Virus record (IMG/VR): IMGVR_UViG_3300042549_003140 | Coordinates: 1 to 46,508 of that record | Direction: 5' to 3' (one strand) | Length of the DNA: 46,508 nt | Source: a virus | Shown here: piece by piece, positions 26,127 through 34,326 of the stretch | Numbering within the stretch: position 1 is the stretch's first letter | Layout of the letters: every line of letters starts with the position of its first letter | Made by a program: the position numbers and the translations under genes | The notes under the pieces: generated by a model | The model's database searches: none | Told to the model about the DNA's origin: nothing | The model's input: the letters and a program-made list of their open reading frames with translations, nothing else

Positions 26127-27103
26127 TGTACCGCCATCATAGTTGTTTCCATCTGGTTAGATGTACGTTTGTTCTTCCGAGCACGGTGGTGTGTACCACA
26201 ACCAGTGCATCGGTACACATCGAACGTACTGATGCTTGTATGAGCCTGTGCTTCGACGAGTTCCATACCTGTACTCCCGCACCGACCGCACCGTCTCTCG
26301 CTGTCTGGGTAGTACAGAGCGCCGTTTGGATGCTCTTTCATGTACGGTCGTAACCGCAGGTACAGATCTTGTAGTGAGTCGATGTCCCCAACGTTGTACG
26401 TCTCCATGTCAACGAAAGCAGAAGCGTCCCCCTCAATACAGCGACGCCATAAAGAGAACCCTTCGTTGTCCTGCTTAGGTGTGAGACCGTAGTACACACA
26501 CAACGCTTCCAGACTGTACGATGGGACACGTATCAGCTTCTTGGCTGCCTTCAGTGTGTCGATGTATTTCGTTGGAGAGATCGGAGGTAGTCCGTGGAAG
26601 ATCGCTCTTGATGTGATCCAAGGGATATCGAACTTATCTCCGTTATGTGCTACGATGTAGTCAGCTTCATCCATCAAAGCCCAGAGATCAGTGACAAGAT
26701 CCCGATCATCACGAGTACTGTTCGCCCAGCTCGGGTAGTCAGTGAGCTTTCTGCTCATTGTGACATCTGAACCTAGCCAACGTGCAGCCCATGTCAGTAC
26801 ATACGGGTGTTCAATCACTTGACCTTGAGAGATGAACTGCTTCCATCGTCCCCATGTGTAAGAGATCTCGGGTGTTGTTTCGATATCAAGAAGTAACACC
26901 TTCGGGCCGACAACCTGTGTACTCGTTGTACTCTGTTCCGTCGCACGGTATCTCCGTAACACGTTGTTCACTGTTGACTTCGTTACCACACCGTTCAGTG
27001 CTGCTGATACAGCGCGAGAGGATAAGGTCTTGCTGAGTTTGATAAGCTGTTTGATTTGTTGATCGTTCAGCTTCGATGATAGCTTTTGTTTTTTGGATTT
27101 CAT
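26123..27103 (-). CDS. DEDD-type 3'-5' exonuclease with HTH and zinc ribbon
   Basis: 326 residues. Residues 15-55 look like a helix-turn-helix (SSRAVSAALNGVVTKSTVNNVLRRY). The exonuclease domain begins KVLLLDIETTPE (DIET, motif Exo I), contains YIVAHNGDKFDIPWI (Exo II) and YNVGDIDSLQDLYLRL (Exo III). The C-terminal 60 residues form a Cys4 zinc ribbon (CGRCG...CTGCG). This resembles the YprB/PolB-exonuclease-like RNase H-fold proteins of phages and may act in DNA repair or host DNA degradation. The N-terminus overlaps the endonuclease VII frame by 218 bases. Confidence 0.75.
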   Translation of the reverse strand: MKSKKQKLSSKLNDQQIKQLIKLSKTLSSRAVSAALNGVVTKSTVNNVLRRYRATEQSTTSTQVVGPKVLLLDIETTPEISYTWGRWKQFISQGQVIEHPYVLTWAARWLGSDVTMSRKLTDYPSWANSTRDDRDLVTDLWALMDEADYIVAHNGDKFDIPWITSRAIFHGLPPISPTKYIDTLKAAKKLIRVPSYSLEALCVYYGLTPKQDNEGFSLWRRCIEGDASAFVDMETYNVGDIDSLQDLYLRLRPYMKEHPNGALYYPDSERRCGRCGSTGMELVEAQAHTSISTFDVYRCTGCGTHHRARKNKRTSNQMETTMMAVQ

Positions 27104-27503
27104 TCAGTACCCTTTGTTTCGCTTTGTCTGTTTTCAGAGACTTCAGTTTCTTGTTCAATGATCGAACAGTCTGTTCATGTTCAGTTACGTGAGTGGGATG
27201 CAGCACGGGGTACTGCTCTCCTGTCACGTACTGAACAGTCTTCATCAAGAACTCAGGAAAAGAGATCTGAGATCCGAGGCCCGAACGTTTGTACCATGCT
27301 CGCAACCGTCCTTCCACTTGGTTGCACTGACGGTGTATCACTCCCCGAACCAACCCCGAGTTGTGACAGTGATCCAGCACTGCCGCTTCCGAAGAGAGAT
27401 GAGTATTGCACAGTGCGCACCTCCCCCCTTGCTGCTCTAAGATCTTCCGTCGAGTAAACGGAAGATCCTTTGATCTGAGCTGTGAGACTTTGCAAGTACT
27501 CAT
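26886..27503 (-). CDS. Recombination endonuclease VII (Holliday-junction resolvase)
   Basis: 205 residues. CALCNTHLSSEAAVLDHCHNSG, then LVRGVIHRQCN is the zinc-dependent His-Me finger signature of T4 gp49-type endonuclease VII: two Cys pairs and a DHCH catalytic centre. These enzymes resolve branched DNA before packaging. The N-terminal 83 codons overlap the end of the nucleotidyltransferase-like gene out of frame and the C-terminal 72 codons overlap the exonuclease gene, so the start at 27503 is not certain, but the zinc motif is intact. Confidence 0.85.
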   Translation of the reverse strand: MSTCKVSQLRSKDLPFTRRKILEQQGGRCALCNTHLSSEAAVLDHCHNSGLVRGVIHRQCNQVEGRLRAWYKRSGLGSQISFPEFLMKTVQYVTGEQYPVLHPTHVTEHEQTVRSLNKKLKSLKTDKAKQRVLNEIQKTKAIIEAERSTNQTAYQTQQDLILSRCISSTERCGNEVNSEQRVTEIPCDGTEYNEYTGCRPEGVTS

Positions 27504-28341
27504 GTAATGAGGTCTCTCCTTCTTCCAGTCTGATCAGATCAGCACTTGGAACTTGAATGAACGGGAACGGAAGACCCAAGATCTCCTTTGTAACCGGGAC
27601 ACCGAGTGAGTTATTTTTCTTGATAACACGGATCGCTGGTCTGTACCGAAGACGAGTAACGTCTGTGGTGAATGACGTACCCATGCGTTCCCAGTACGCA
27701 GATCGAACGTCCGGCATAGGTCCGTACCCTGTTGTTAGGATACGAACGCCACCTCTGCTACGGCGGAGCAATAACTTCCGAAGCACCTTCTGATCGTACA
27801 CAGCGTTACCTGATTGTACTCCGAGGTCTACCGATGCGGAGAACCGCAGCAAACAAACCTTACCAAGCACTTTGAAGTACGCGAAGTGACTCATCGAGTG
27901 CGGGTAGTGTTGAAGCACACTCAGCGCTAGTGCACTTCTTGGAGCAGAAGCAGAACATACAGACGGTTTCACAACCATGATGTTCACCTTCGTGATCGCT
28001 TTCCGAATCACAGCAAAACCTTCGTAGATCACCGTTAAGTAATCGTTCGCTGTGTACGAACCGTCAGGCTGAGCACCACCGCCTTCACTCCATAGTTCAC
28101 GGAACTCAGTGATGTTCAGTACACGGATAAGTGTCTCTACCTCTTGGAGAGATCGAACGTAGATATCCACATCAGCAGCAGCGACATCATCGAAGTGATC
28201 ACGAGGACAGCCTCCGAGGACAACACCTTTTGTGTGTTCCATCACAGCTAACACAACCTTCAGTTGTTGGTTCACTGCCTTGTGGTTCTCAGCTGACCCC
28301 GGGTTTGTCAGCATTTCTAGAGTTGGGGTAGTATCCATCAT
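27253..28341 (-). CDS. Nucleotidyltransferase-like protein
   Basis: 362 residues from the second ATG pair, which has AAGGA five bases upstream. Early in the protein VVLGGCPRDHFDDVAAADVDIYV has the GG-x-x-RD-x(n)-D-x-D layout of the polymerase-beta superfamily head of CCA-adding enzymes and poly(A) polymerases, with the paired metal-binding Asp residues (DVDIYV). The middle is mixed alpha/beta. The C-terminal 83 residues (Ser/Gly-rich) overlap the endonuclease VII frame. RNA or nucleotide modification is likely, but the substrate is unknown. Confidence 0.65.
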   Translation of the reverse strand: MMDTTPTLEMLTNPGSAENHKAVNQQLKVVLAVMEHTKGVVLGGCPRDHFDDVAAADVDIYVRSLQEVETLIRVLNITEFRELWSEGGGAQPDGSYTANDYLTVIYEGFAVIRKAITKVNIMVVKPSVCSASAPRSALALSVLQHYPHSMSHFAYFKVLGKVCLLRFSASVDLGVQSGNAVYDQKVLRKLLLRRSRGGVRILTTGYGPMPDVRSAYWERMGTSFTTDVTRLRYRPAIRVIKKNNSLGVPVTKEILGLPFPFIQVPSADLIRLEEGETSLHEYLQSLTAQIKGSSVYSTEDLRAARGEVRTVQYSSLFGSGSAGSLSQLGVGSGSDTPSVQPSGRTVASMVQTFGPRISDLFS

Positions 28342-29095
28342 AAAATTCCTTATCAAGAGTAGGGATAACAGGTGAGTGATCGTCGTACAGCTCACGCACC
28401 ATCCAAGCTAACGTTGCTTGTTCTAAGAACCGTTGTTCAGTATCGTGGAAATAATACCCACGGTACGCATCAAGCACAGCATCGAACATATCACCTGCTG
28501 TCTCGCAGGAGGTGAGGATGTTCATTGCTTTCACAGGGCCACATCCGGGGAGTCCGGGGTAGTTATCTGTGGTGTCACCAGTAAGTACCTGAGAGAAGAA
28601 GCAGTACGCATGGTACCAGTTCTTCATGTTCTCGTACAGGTACTCGGCTTGCTTCCCGACCTTGTAAGAAAAGATCCGGCCGGGGACTTGCTTCAGGTCT
28701 TTGTCTCGTGTAACACAGATACACATCGGGTTCCTGTGCATCACCATAGCACAAGCATCATCAGCTTCGTATCCGTCTACAATCACAGCGTTGTAATTCA
28801 GCACGAGGTACTGTCTGATTTGCTTGTACCAGTGTGGACGAGGGGCCGTACGGTTCCCTTTGTACGGCTTCGTTGTACCAACCTGATGTCTGAAGTTCCC
28901 TGTTCCTGTGAGGAAACCTTCGTACGTTCCACCATTAAGCTTCTGCATGATCTCCGTGAAGCGTGTATCAATCAGGTCAGTGCAGTACGAGAACGGCATC
29001 AGCGTGCCGTCCTTTCCCTGTGCTGCGAACCCGATGTCATAACACCAGAGGTCGAAGTCAAAAACTATATGGTTCGGTTCATCACCAGTCATCAT
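28289..29095 (-). CDS. 5'-3' exonuclease (FEN/T7 gp6-like)
   Basis: 268 residues from the ATG pair near 29095; longer starts up to 29152 are possible, but the domain begins at HIVFDFDLWCY. The acidic residues of the 5' nuclease fold are visible: VFDFD, GYEADDACAMV, CVTRDKDLKQVPG and the H3TH region GDTTDNYPGLPGCGPVKAMNIL. T7-like phages use such enzymes to remove RNA primers and degrade host DNA. It overlaps the SSB gene and the nucleotidyltransferase gene. Confidence 0.87.
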   Translation of the reverse strand: MMTGDEPNHIVFDFDLWCYDIGFAAQGKDGTLMPFSYCTDLIDTRFTEIMQKLNGGTYEGFLTGTGNFRHQVGTTKPYKGNRTAPRPHWYKQIRQYLVLNYNAVIVDGYEADDACAMVMHRNPMCICVTRDKDLKQVPGRIFSYKVGKQAEYLYENMKNWYHAYCFFSQVLTGDTTDNYPGLPGCGPVKAMNILTSCETAGDMFDAVLDAYRGYYFHDTEQRFLEQATLAWMVRELYDDHSPVIPTLDKEFYDGYYPNSRNADKPGVS

Positions 29096-29726
29096 CACCA
29101 GTGGTTGGTGCTGCGGCTGGGCTGAGCTCTTCGTCAGTATCATCAGGTACATCCTTCAATGAACGGGTAACAGAGCCAGCGTCTAAGCGGTTCTGGATCT
29201 TCTCTTTCAAGAAGTCTGGTAGTTGTTGGAACACCTGTTCATCGTGCTTGTACGGATCGTAGAAGAACTGTGGGTTGAACGTGGTCTGTGGTACAGGCAT
29301 ACCCTTCGGTAATGGTGTAACACCACCGATGTTAGCGAATACCTTACCCTCATGCTTACCTTTACCAGCGTTATGGATGATCTGAACCATCACTGGCTTA
29401 CCTACGAACTTCGAGAGATCACCTTTCGAGTTCTTCAGGCCGGGGTCGATACCATTAGCACGCTTGTAGCAACGGGACTTCTCGTTACCACTGAACGCGA
29501 ACTCTTCGCTGATCACCAGTGGCTTCATCTCGCCACCGAAATCATGGACATCGTTCACTAATTCGTACGTGAACCGTACCATTTTCTGATCAGGCTTTTT
29601 CTCACCCTGCCAGAACCCACCATCTTGTAGACCAAGACCGATCACCTGTGTGATCACTGCTACCTGTACACCTTCCTCTGCTGTGTGCTGAGGGCCAGTC
29701 TGTTTCTTCGCTTCGTTTAAATTCAA
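29082..29726 (-). CDS. Single-stranded DNA-binding protein
   Basis: 214 residues, TTG start overlapping the previous stop, with AGGAG eight bases upstream. An OB-fold-like body (VQVAVITQVIGLG...KMVRFTYELVNDV...KPVMVQIIHNAGKGKHEGK) is followed by a flexible acidic C-terminus ending DDDW, as in T7 gp2.5 and other SSBs whose acidic tail with a terminal aromatic residue recruits polymerase and helicase. It sits between the DNA polymerase and 5'-3' exonuclease genes, completing a T7-type replisome. Confidence 0.8.
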   Translation of the reverse strand: MNLNEAKKQTGPQHTAEEGVQVAVITQVIGLGLQDGGFWQGEKKPDQKMVRFTYELVNDVHDFGGEMKPLVISEEFAFSGNEKSRCYKRANGIDPGLKNSKGDLSKFVGKPVMVQIIHNAGKGKHEGKVFANIGGVTPLPKGMPVPQTTFNPQFFYDPYKHDEQVFQQLPDFLKEKIQNRLDAGSVTRSLKDVPDDTDEELSPAAAPTTGDDDW

Positions 29727-29962
29727 TCTACGTACTCCTGATCTAATGTACCATCTGCGATCTCAAGGTCGAACAGATCTGCGATTTCTTCTGGGGATAA
29801 CCGAGAGTACATAGCGTACCCTGATCCCGCCATCCATAACACGGTCTTGAATCCCTCTTCGGAACGCTTACCGTAACAAGATCCCATCGTGGCTACTTGC
29901 ATAAGGTTGATGTACCGAGGGACTAAGCCCCCAGATGTTTGGTACTCTGTCTTTAAGAACAT
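29723..29962 (-). CDS. Small hypothetical protein between DNA polymerase and SSB
   Basis: 79 residues from the ATG preceded by TAGGT. An in-frame ATG at 29989 lies inside the polymerase gene and lacks a ribosome binding site. The protein reads YQTSGGLVPRYINLMQVATMGSCYGKRSE and ends acidic. No known motif is seen. It could be a replisome accessory factor, judged only from its tight position in the replication operon. Confidence 0.6.
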   Translation of the reverse strand: MFLKTEYQTSGGLVPRYINLMQVATMGSCYGKRSEEGFKTVLWMAGSGYAMYSRLSPEEIADLFDLEIADGTLDQEYVD

Positions 29963-29970
29963 TGAATTAC

Positions 29971-31950
29971 CTAGTGTGTTTCTGCCCATGACTGTCCGAT
30001 GCTGTAATCCCCTTCCTGAAGGACTACGCAGTTCAGTCTGCGGCTGGCTTCTCTGATTGCACGAGCGGATAGATCAGCGTACTGCTGAGCTAAGTCATCC
30101 CGTACCTCTGCTTGGAACTCGTCGTGGATGTTACCGACGAATCCGTACTCTCTACCATGTACCCATCCCATCTTATCAAGACGTTCCTTAAGCAGTAACA
30201 AAGCGTACTGCATGATGATCGCCTCGTCAGACTGGAGGATGTACACAAGGATTGTGTGTGGAAGTTCTATCCGAATCGGACGACCGTCAAGACCTTGAAC
30301 AGTACCACCGTACAACTGTGGCCTGCCGTAGTCAGACATCCGAACCTTAGCGGTGCTCTCCCACTGTCTCGTTAAGTCATCGACTAGCGCAGCCTGAGCG
30401 GAAGATACTTCAGCAAGTGCGGCTCGGATCAGCGCACCTACCTCCATACCGAGACCGACCATACTTCCTAGTTTCTTATCTGAAGCACCGAACTTCCAAC
30501 CGTACCCGTGGTTCTTTGCATCATCACGGGTGATCTGTACCTTGAACGGAAGCAAAGCTTTGTTAATAGCTTTCATGTTCAAGCTGTGACCGTCAGTTCC
30601 TTTTGACTTATCCCCGTTCAACAACATATCTGTGAACGCTTGGTTGTTCGCTCGGTTCGCTAGGCATCTGTCCTGACAGCTGACAGAATCTGTACCAACC
30701 AGTGTGTACCCTTTCTTTGCGATGAACAACGAGCGTATCCGATGACCGAAGAAACTTCTACCACCGGGTATATTAACAATACCCCCGTGGGTCAGTCGGC
30801 CTGTATCTGCAATCCCTGTTATGCGTTGGCTGATCCTTCCGTCAGGTCGGACTAACTCAAGCAACCCAGTGATCAACGAGTGACGGTGCCTGCACTGTAC
30901 CCACTTCGCTAACAGCTGCCCCTCTACACCCTGAACACCATCGAACGGGTCTTTGTAGTTCAGCTTAGGAGAGCTACGTATAGGGTTCCCTTTATGATCC
31001 TTGACGACTCTTCCGTTGTCATCTGTTTGGTAATTCCATTCTCGTGGTACCCATCCCTGCTGTAACAAGAACTGCACCATCTCGTTCCGAGAGTTGATAT
31101 CAAGAGTGCGGAACCGTACCCTAGAGAACGGCCCACCCACGACACCTTCCTTAGCAGTCTTCCCCTCCAACTCTGGGAACGTACGTGTAGTTATTGCAGC
31201 GTACTTCCCGCTGGTCAAGAACGGCTTCCTCACCCAGTTCACTGCACCATTGACAGTGGACTCAGCTGCTTCCGACATTCTCGGTAGCCGTGGCTGTATC
31301 ACACGTTCAATACGTGACATCCAGTGCTCTAGTAATGAGCAAGATCTTTTTGCTTTCTGTACATCGAACAACCAACCGTACTGTTCCATGTCTTGTAGGA
31401 TCTGGAACACACTGAACGTCCGATCCATCACATCCTTCGGGAACTTCAACGCACCCATCAGTGTCTTCAGGTGTTGAAGCAAGAGAACCTGTATCGCTGT
31501 GTCCATCTTACAGCGATTAAGCATCTCAGGAGTGAACGTATCCCACTCATCGTGGTCTACCTTACCCATCCCTAGGGTGTACCCCCAAGATTGAATACTG
31601 TGCGGCCCAGAGAGGCGAGCAGGTACACCCTGCTTTCTTTTATCTCGGACATCTTGCACCATCTTAGGAGGGACTGTTCTGTTCGGGCATAACAACCGTG
31701 ACATCACAAGGGTATCTACAACCTTGCCTTTGTACTTGTATCCGTGTACCTTCAGCAGAGCGGGGAAGTCGTACCCGATTACGTTATGACCGCAGAGCAC
31801 TGGCTGGGTGTCCATGAACTTGAACATCTCAGGGATCGTATCAGGTGTAAAGACCTTTGTATCTCTGGTGATCGGGTCGATGAACACTGCACAATGTACA
31901 ACAGTTACGTCGTCAAGCAACCCGTTAGCTTCGATATCAAATACATACAT
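29971..31950 (-). CDS. DNA polymerase, family A, with 3'-5' exonuclease
   Basis: 659 residues, T7 gp5-like length. Residues 4-9 (FDIEAN) are Exo I. Exo II (LCGHNVIGYDFPAL) follows. Polymerase motif A is at about residue 420 (LVGTDSVSCQDRCLA), motif B at about 472 (RDDAKNHGYGWKFGAS) and motif C at about 609 (NIHDEFQAEV). Motif A has Gln where family A enzymes usually have the Glu that helps exclude ribonucleotides, and motif B has Phe at the position that is Tyr in T7 polymerase. The enzyme likely relies on host thioredoxin or another clamp; no phage clamp is visible. Confidence 0.93.
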   Translation of the reverse strand: MYVFDIEANGLLDDVTVVHCAVFIDPITRDTKVFTPDTIPEMFKFMDTQPVLCGHNVIGYDFPALLKVHGYKYKGKVVDTLVMSRLLCPNRTVPPKMVQDVRDKRKQGVPARLSGPHSIQSWGYTLGMGKVDHDEWDTFTPEMLNRCKMDTAIQVLLLQHLKTLMGALKFPKDVMDRTFSVFQILQDMEQYGWLFDVQKAKRSCSLLEHWMSRIERVIQPRLPRMSEAAESTVNGAVNWVRKPFLTSGKYAAITTRTFPELEGKTAKEGVVGGPFSRVRFRTLDINSRNEMVQFLLQQGWVPREWNYQTDDNGRVVKDHKGNPIRSSPKLNYKDPFDGVQGVEGQLLAKWVQCRHRHSLITGLLELVRPDGRISQRITGIADTGRLTHGGIVNIPGGRSFFGHRIRSLFIAKKGYTLVGTDSVSCQDRCLANRANNQAFTDMLLNGDKSKGTDGHSLNMKAINKALLPFKVQITRDDAKNHGYGWKFGASDKKLGSMVGLGMEVGALIRAALAEVSSAQAALVDDLTRQWESTAKVRMSDYGRPQLYGGTVQGLDGRPIRIELPHTILVYILQSDEAIIMQYALLLLKERLDKMGWVHGREYGFVGNIHDEFQAEVRDDLAQQYADLSARAIREASRRLNCVVLQEGDYSIGQSWAETH

Positions 31951-31958
31951 CAGTCACC

Positions 31959-32498
31959 TCAGTCTGGACTTAACTGTTCCCGAATGAATTCAAGAATCCT
32001 TGGGTCTTGGTGAATCCTCGCCATCTGTCGTTCGTACGCTAATCGTTTCAGACCGATGATCTTGAACCGATCAGCAGCGTACAACGAAGGGGATACATCA
32101 GCGAGGATCAGAGACACATCCTTCTTCATGAGTTCAGGGAGGTCACGTACTAACTGCTCCATCCAAACCTGTGTCTCCAACGAGTCAGCTGTGTCTGGTT
32201 CCGATTCAATCACGAACTGTCCTCTGTAGTCTGAGTCACGGATCTTGATCAGATCATCCAGTGGATCAGAGAACCGACCCTCGTGGATGTACTTCACAAC
32301 ATCAAGTAACTTCAGCCACCAGAAACTAACGAGAGAGTACTTCGGATCGTATCTATGCCGTCGCTTCCAGATACTTAGGAACACCTCTTGTGCTAGGTCT
32401 TGACAATCTTCAGGGGAGTACCCCTTCTTGTGAAAGAAGTCACAGGTTCTTGCGAACCCGTTTTTGTACAGCGTTGTGTACTGTTCGTCACTGATCAT
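31959..32498 (-). CDS. ECF-type RNA polymerase sigma factor
   Basis: 179 residues from the ATG that overlaps the previous stop (ATGA), with AAGG upstream. FHKKGYSPEDCQDLAQEVFLSIWKRRHRYDPKYSLVSFWWLKLL is a clear sigma-70 region 2 (DLAQEVFLxxW, the core-binding and -10 recognition helices). The C-terminal 100 residues are helical (LPELMKKDVSLILAD; FKIIGLKRLAYERQ) and may hold a diverged region 4. It lies directly before the DNA polymerase gene. In phiEco32 a similar small sigma factor directs host polymerase to late promoters. Confidence 0.75.
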   Translation of the reverse strand: MISDEQYTTLYKNGFARTCDFFHKKGYSPEDCQDLAQEVFLSIWKRRHRYDPKYSLVSFWWLKLLDVVKYIHEGRFSDPLDDLIKIRDSDYRGQFVIESEPDTADSLETQVWMEQLVRDLPELMKKDVSLILADVSPSLYAADRFKIIGLKRLAYERQMARIHQDPRILEFIREQLSPD

Positions 32499-32701
32499 GC
32501 TGTGACCTTCAGCAAGTTCCATACCCACAACAGTAGGCCGAGAGTACCGAACACCACATCGAACACTGCCAGCTTAGGTACAGGTATGTTGTCGTCAATG
32601 CTTTTATGCCCCCAGTCTATCAGGGCGGAAGCACCAGAACGTACAAGATACGTAGCCGCCAGAAGTACAACAGCTGACCAAATAATTTCCAATACAGACA
32701 T
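32495..32701 (-). CDS. Small two-helix membrane protein
   Basis: 68 residues from the ATG preceded by GGAGG (8-base spacing). Two transmembrane segments (about 4-22, LEIIWSAVVLLAATYLV; about 44-64, LAVFDVVFGTLGLLLWVWNLL) are joined by a short polar loop containing DWGHKSIDD. This is the size and topology of a class II holin, but it lies in the replication operon between the primase-helicase and a sigma factor. Membrane attachment of the replisome or superinfection exclusion are alternatives. Confidence 0.55.
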   Translation of the reverse strand: MSVLEIIWSAVVLLAATYLVRSGASALIDWGHKSIDDNIPVPKLAVFDVVFGTLGLLLWVWNLLKVTA

Positions 32702-32838
32702 CAATCGTTCCTCCAACTCATCACGATACCACGACAGTACATCCAAGGGTCAGTTACCTCTTGGAACTTCTTGCCATCTAACACAGCACCATTAGCGAAC
32801 TGGAACCGCAGATCTTTTATTGCATCGTAATCAATCAA
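32701..32838 (-). CDS. 45-residue protein after the primase-helicase
   Basis: Starts at TTG with GGGAG seven bases upstream, four bases inside the primase-helicase stop region, and ends in a TGATG overlap with the membrane protein gene. The product reads MIDYDAIKDLRFQFANGAV, then DGKKFQEVTDPWMYCRGIV, with no known motif. Tight coupling on both sides makes translation likely. It is below usual length cut-offs and easily missed. Confidence 0.6.
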   Translation of the reverse strand: MIDYDAIKDLRFQFANGAVLDGKKFQEVTDPWMYCRGIVMSWRND

Positions 32839-33023
32839 TCGTCATCTCCCATATTGATATCAATAGGATCAAGTGTACCTGTACGTTGATCGTACTGGAG
32901 CTTGATACGTCTGGACTCACCGAACATCCGGTCTTCCAGTAACACAAGGTCACGTCTGTTCCGTTCTAGCGGATCAAGGTCAGGGTCTTTGTTCCCTTCC
33001 AAGCCCCACATCTGGTGGCAAAA
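32835..33023 (-). CDS. Primase-helicase exon 3 (C-terminus)
   Basis: 62 codons after the predicted splice site. FCHQMWGLEGNKDPDLDP, then ERNRRDLVLLEDR and SRRIKLQYDQRTGTLDPID reads like the end of T7 gp4 helicases. The exon ends in an acidic tail (NMGDDD), the part of gp4 that docks the polymerase. A GTG at 33026 would allow independent translation of a 63-residue peptide, but splicing of exon 2 to 33023 restores the full frame exactly. Confidence 0.8.
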   Translation of the reverse strand, partial: FCHQMWGLEGNKDPDLDPLERNRRDLVLLEDRMFGESRRIKLQYDQRTGTLDPIDINMGDDD

Positions 33024-33813
33024 CACTTAGTTAACTTCCATGTGTCCCATATTACTACGGGTATCGGACTATATCACGCTGCATAGCAGCCCTACCTTTT
33101 CGGGGCAACTCCTGTCACCCCTACTCTACTCCCTTCCAGCTACGCTGTGGTTTCGATAGTCTCTGCACGTTGATTACGATACTTAGTTTTCTTATCCCAG
33201 TTGTAGTGTTTGCTTATGTGTGTCCATGTTCTTCGTGCTCTGATGTTAAGAGCCGTTCCACGAGATACATTAAAAGCTTTCACCACATCCCCAGTTGTGT
33301 AACCGTATACATACATCCCACAAATAATACCGACAGCTTCGTCTGTTAACTCAGCGTTCCAATGGTCAGAACCCTTAGCCATCAGACCAAGTTCTTTTGC
33401 ATGTCGTTTGTTGTGAATGTCTGTGCACCACTCAAGATTACTAACGTGGTTATTCGTCTTGTCCCCATCTCTGTGATTAACAAACGGTAACTCGGACGGG
33501 TTATCAATCCAAGTGAGAGCCACCGCCCTGTGGACAGGGATGTGTTTATAACTCCCGTTGATCTTGCAAGAGAACCGGTAGTAACCATAGGCGTCTTTGT
33601 TTGTGCCTATGAATTTGTCGGTTATCTGTGACAGGATCTTACCAGAGTCACTCACTAAGTACTGAGTATTTAAAGGGAATGGTTTGTACATGATGCTGTT
33701 TCCTTGTAGTTGGCATAACAAGGATAGAGCGCATCACTAAGTATTGCAACCCTTCGCTCAGGATTGCCCGCTTGGGGTTTCCCTGAATTAGATAGGTTTT
33801 ACATGCGCCTTTG
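33024..33813 (-). ncRNA. Group I intron 2 in the primase-helicase gene
   Basis: 790 nt. The 5' exon ends ATGCGT, which pairs with the internal guide GCGCAT to form P1 with the expected U-G wobble. The P/Q core (33755-33785, containing GGGCAATCCTGAGC as in trnL-type introns), R (33154-33168, GTGCAGAGACTATCG) and S (33061-33077, GATATAGTCC) are all present, and the intron ends in G. The HNH ORF lies in the P6 region and runs into R. Splicing joins exons 2 and 3 in frame. Confidence 0.88.
33140..33691 (-). CDS. HNH homing endonuclease with NUMOD4 motif (intron 2)
   Basis: 183 residues from the ATG preceded by AGGA. The NUMOD4 part (FPLNTQYLVSDSGKILS) is followed by the HNH nuclease (VHRAVALTWIDNP...FVNHRDGDKTNNHVSNLEW). 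A C-terminal helix-turn-helix (TTGDVVKAFNVSRGTALNIRARR) probably binds DNA. Such enzymes cut intronless alleles and spread the intron. Its last codons contain the R element of the intron core, so coding and ribozyme sequence overlap. Confidence 0.9.
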   Translation of the reverse strand: MYKPFPLNTQYLVSDSGKILSQITDKFIGTNKDAYGYYRFSCKINGSYKHIPVHRAVALTWIDNPSELPFVNHRDGDKTNNHVSNLEWCTDIHNKRHAKELGLMAKGSDHWNAELTDEAVGIICGMYVYGYTTGDVVKAFNVSRGTALNIRARRTWTHISKHYNWDKKTKYRNQRAETIETTA

Positions 33814-34326
33814 ACGCATCATAGCACGGGAACCAGAGAACTGCACTGACTGTACCTTACCACCACGTTCGTGGGCAGGCCCACCTTGCGGTGCATTCAA
33901 GTGGCAGAAGATATAACCAGTGAAGTCTAACTCGTTCGCCATAGCAGCGAACTCGGAAGCTATGCTGATCAGTGTCTCGTTCTGCTCGGTGAGTGACATC
34001 CCTACTGTGAAGCAAGTGAGAGGATCAAGGAACACGTCCTTGCACCCAGCTACCAACACAGCAGATCGGATCTCTTGCTTCACGATAGTCCAATCAACAC
34101 CTTGGTACCCATCGTACAAGATCACCTTGTCACCTATGGCTGCCTTCCCTGCTTCGAACTGCTCAGGTGGGAACTCGATCTTCGGGTCCCAGAACACAGC
34201 ACGTACAGCCTTACCAGCTAACCGCTTCAGTGTACCACCCATCGGTTCCTCTGGCTTACAGAGGTACACCGGTGTGTCCTGTGTTGTAGCACAGAACGAG
34301 GCGATCTGATCAACGAGCACAGACTT
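33814..34326 (-). CDS. Primase-helicase exon 2 (helicase core)
   Basis: 171 codons between the two predicted splice sites. It begins KSVLVDQIASFC, the second half of Walker A, and includes VYLCKPEEP (motif 1a), KVILYDGYQG, VFLDPLTCFT (Walker B), YIFCHLNAPQGG (motif 3) and ends FSGSRAMMR, the start of motif 4. The open reading frame extends upstream to 34419 through intron sequence only. Order and spacing match the RecA-like helicase of T7 gp4. Confidence 0.87.
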
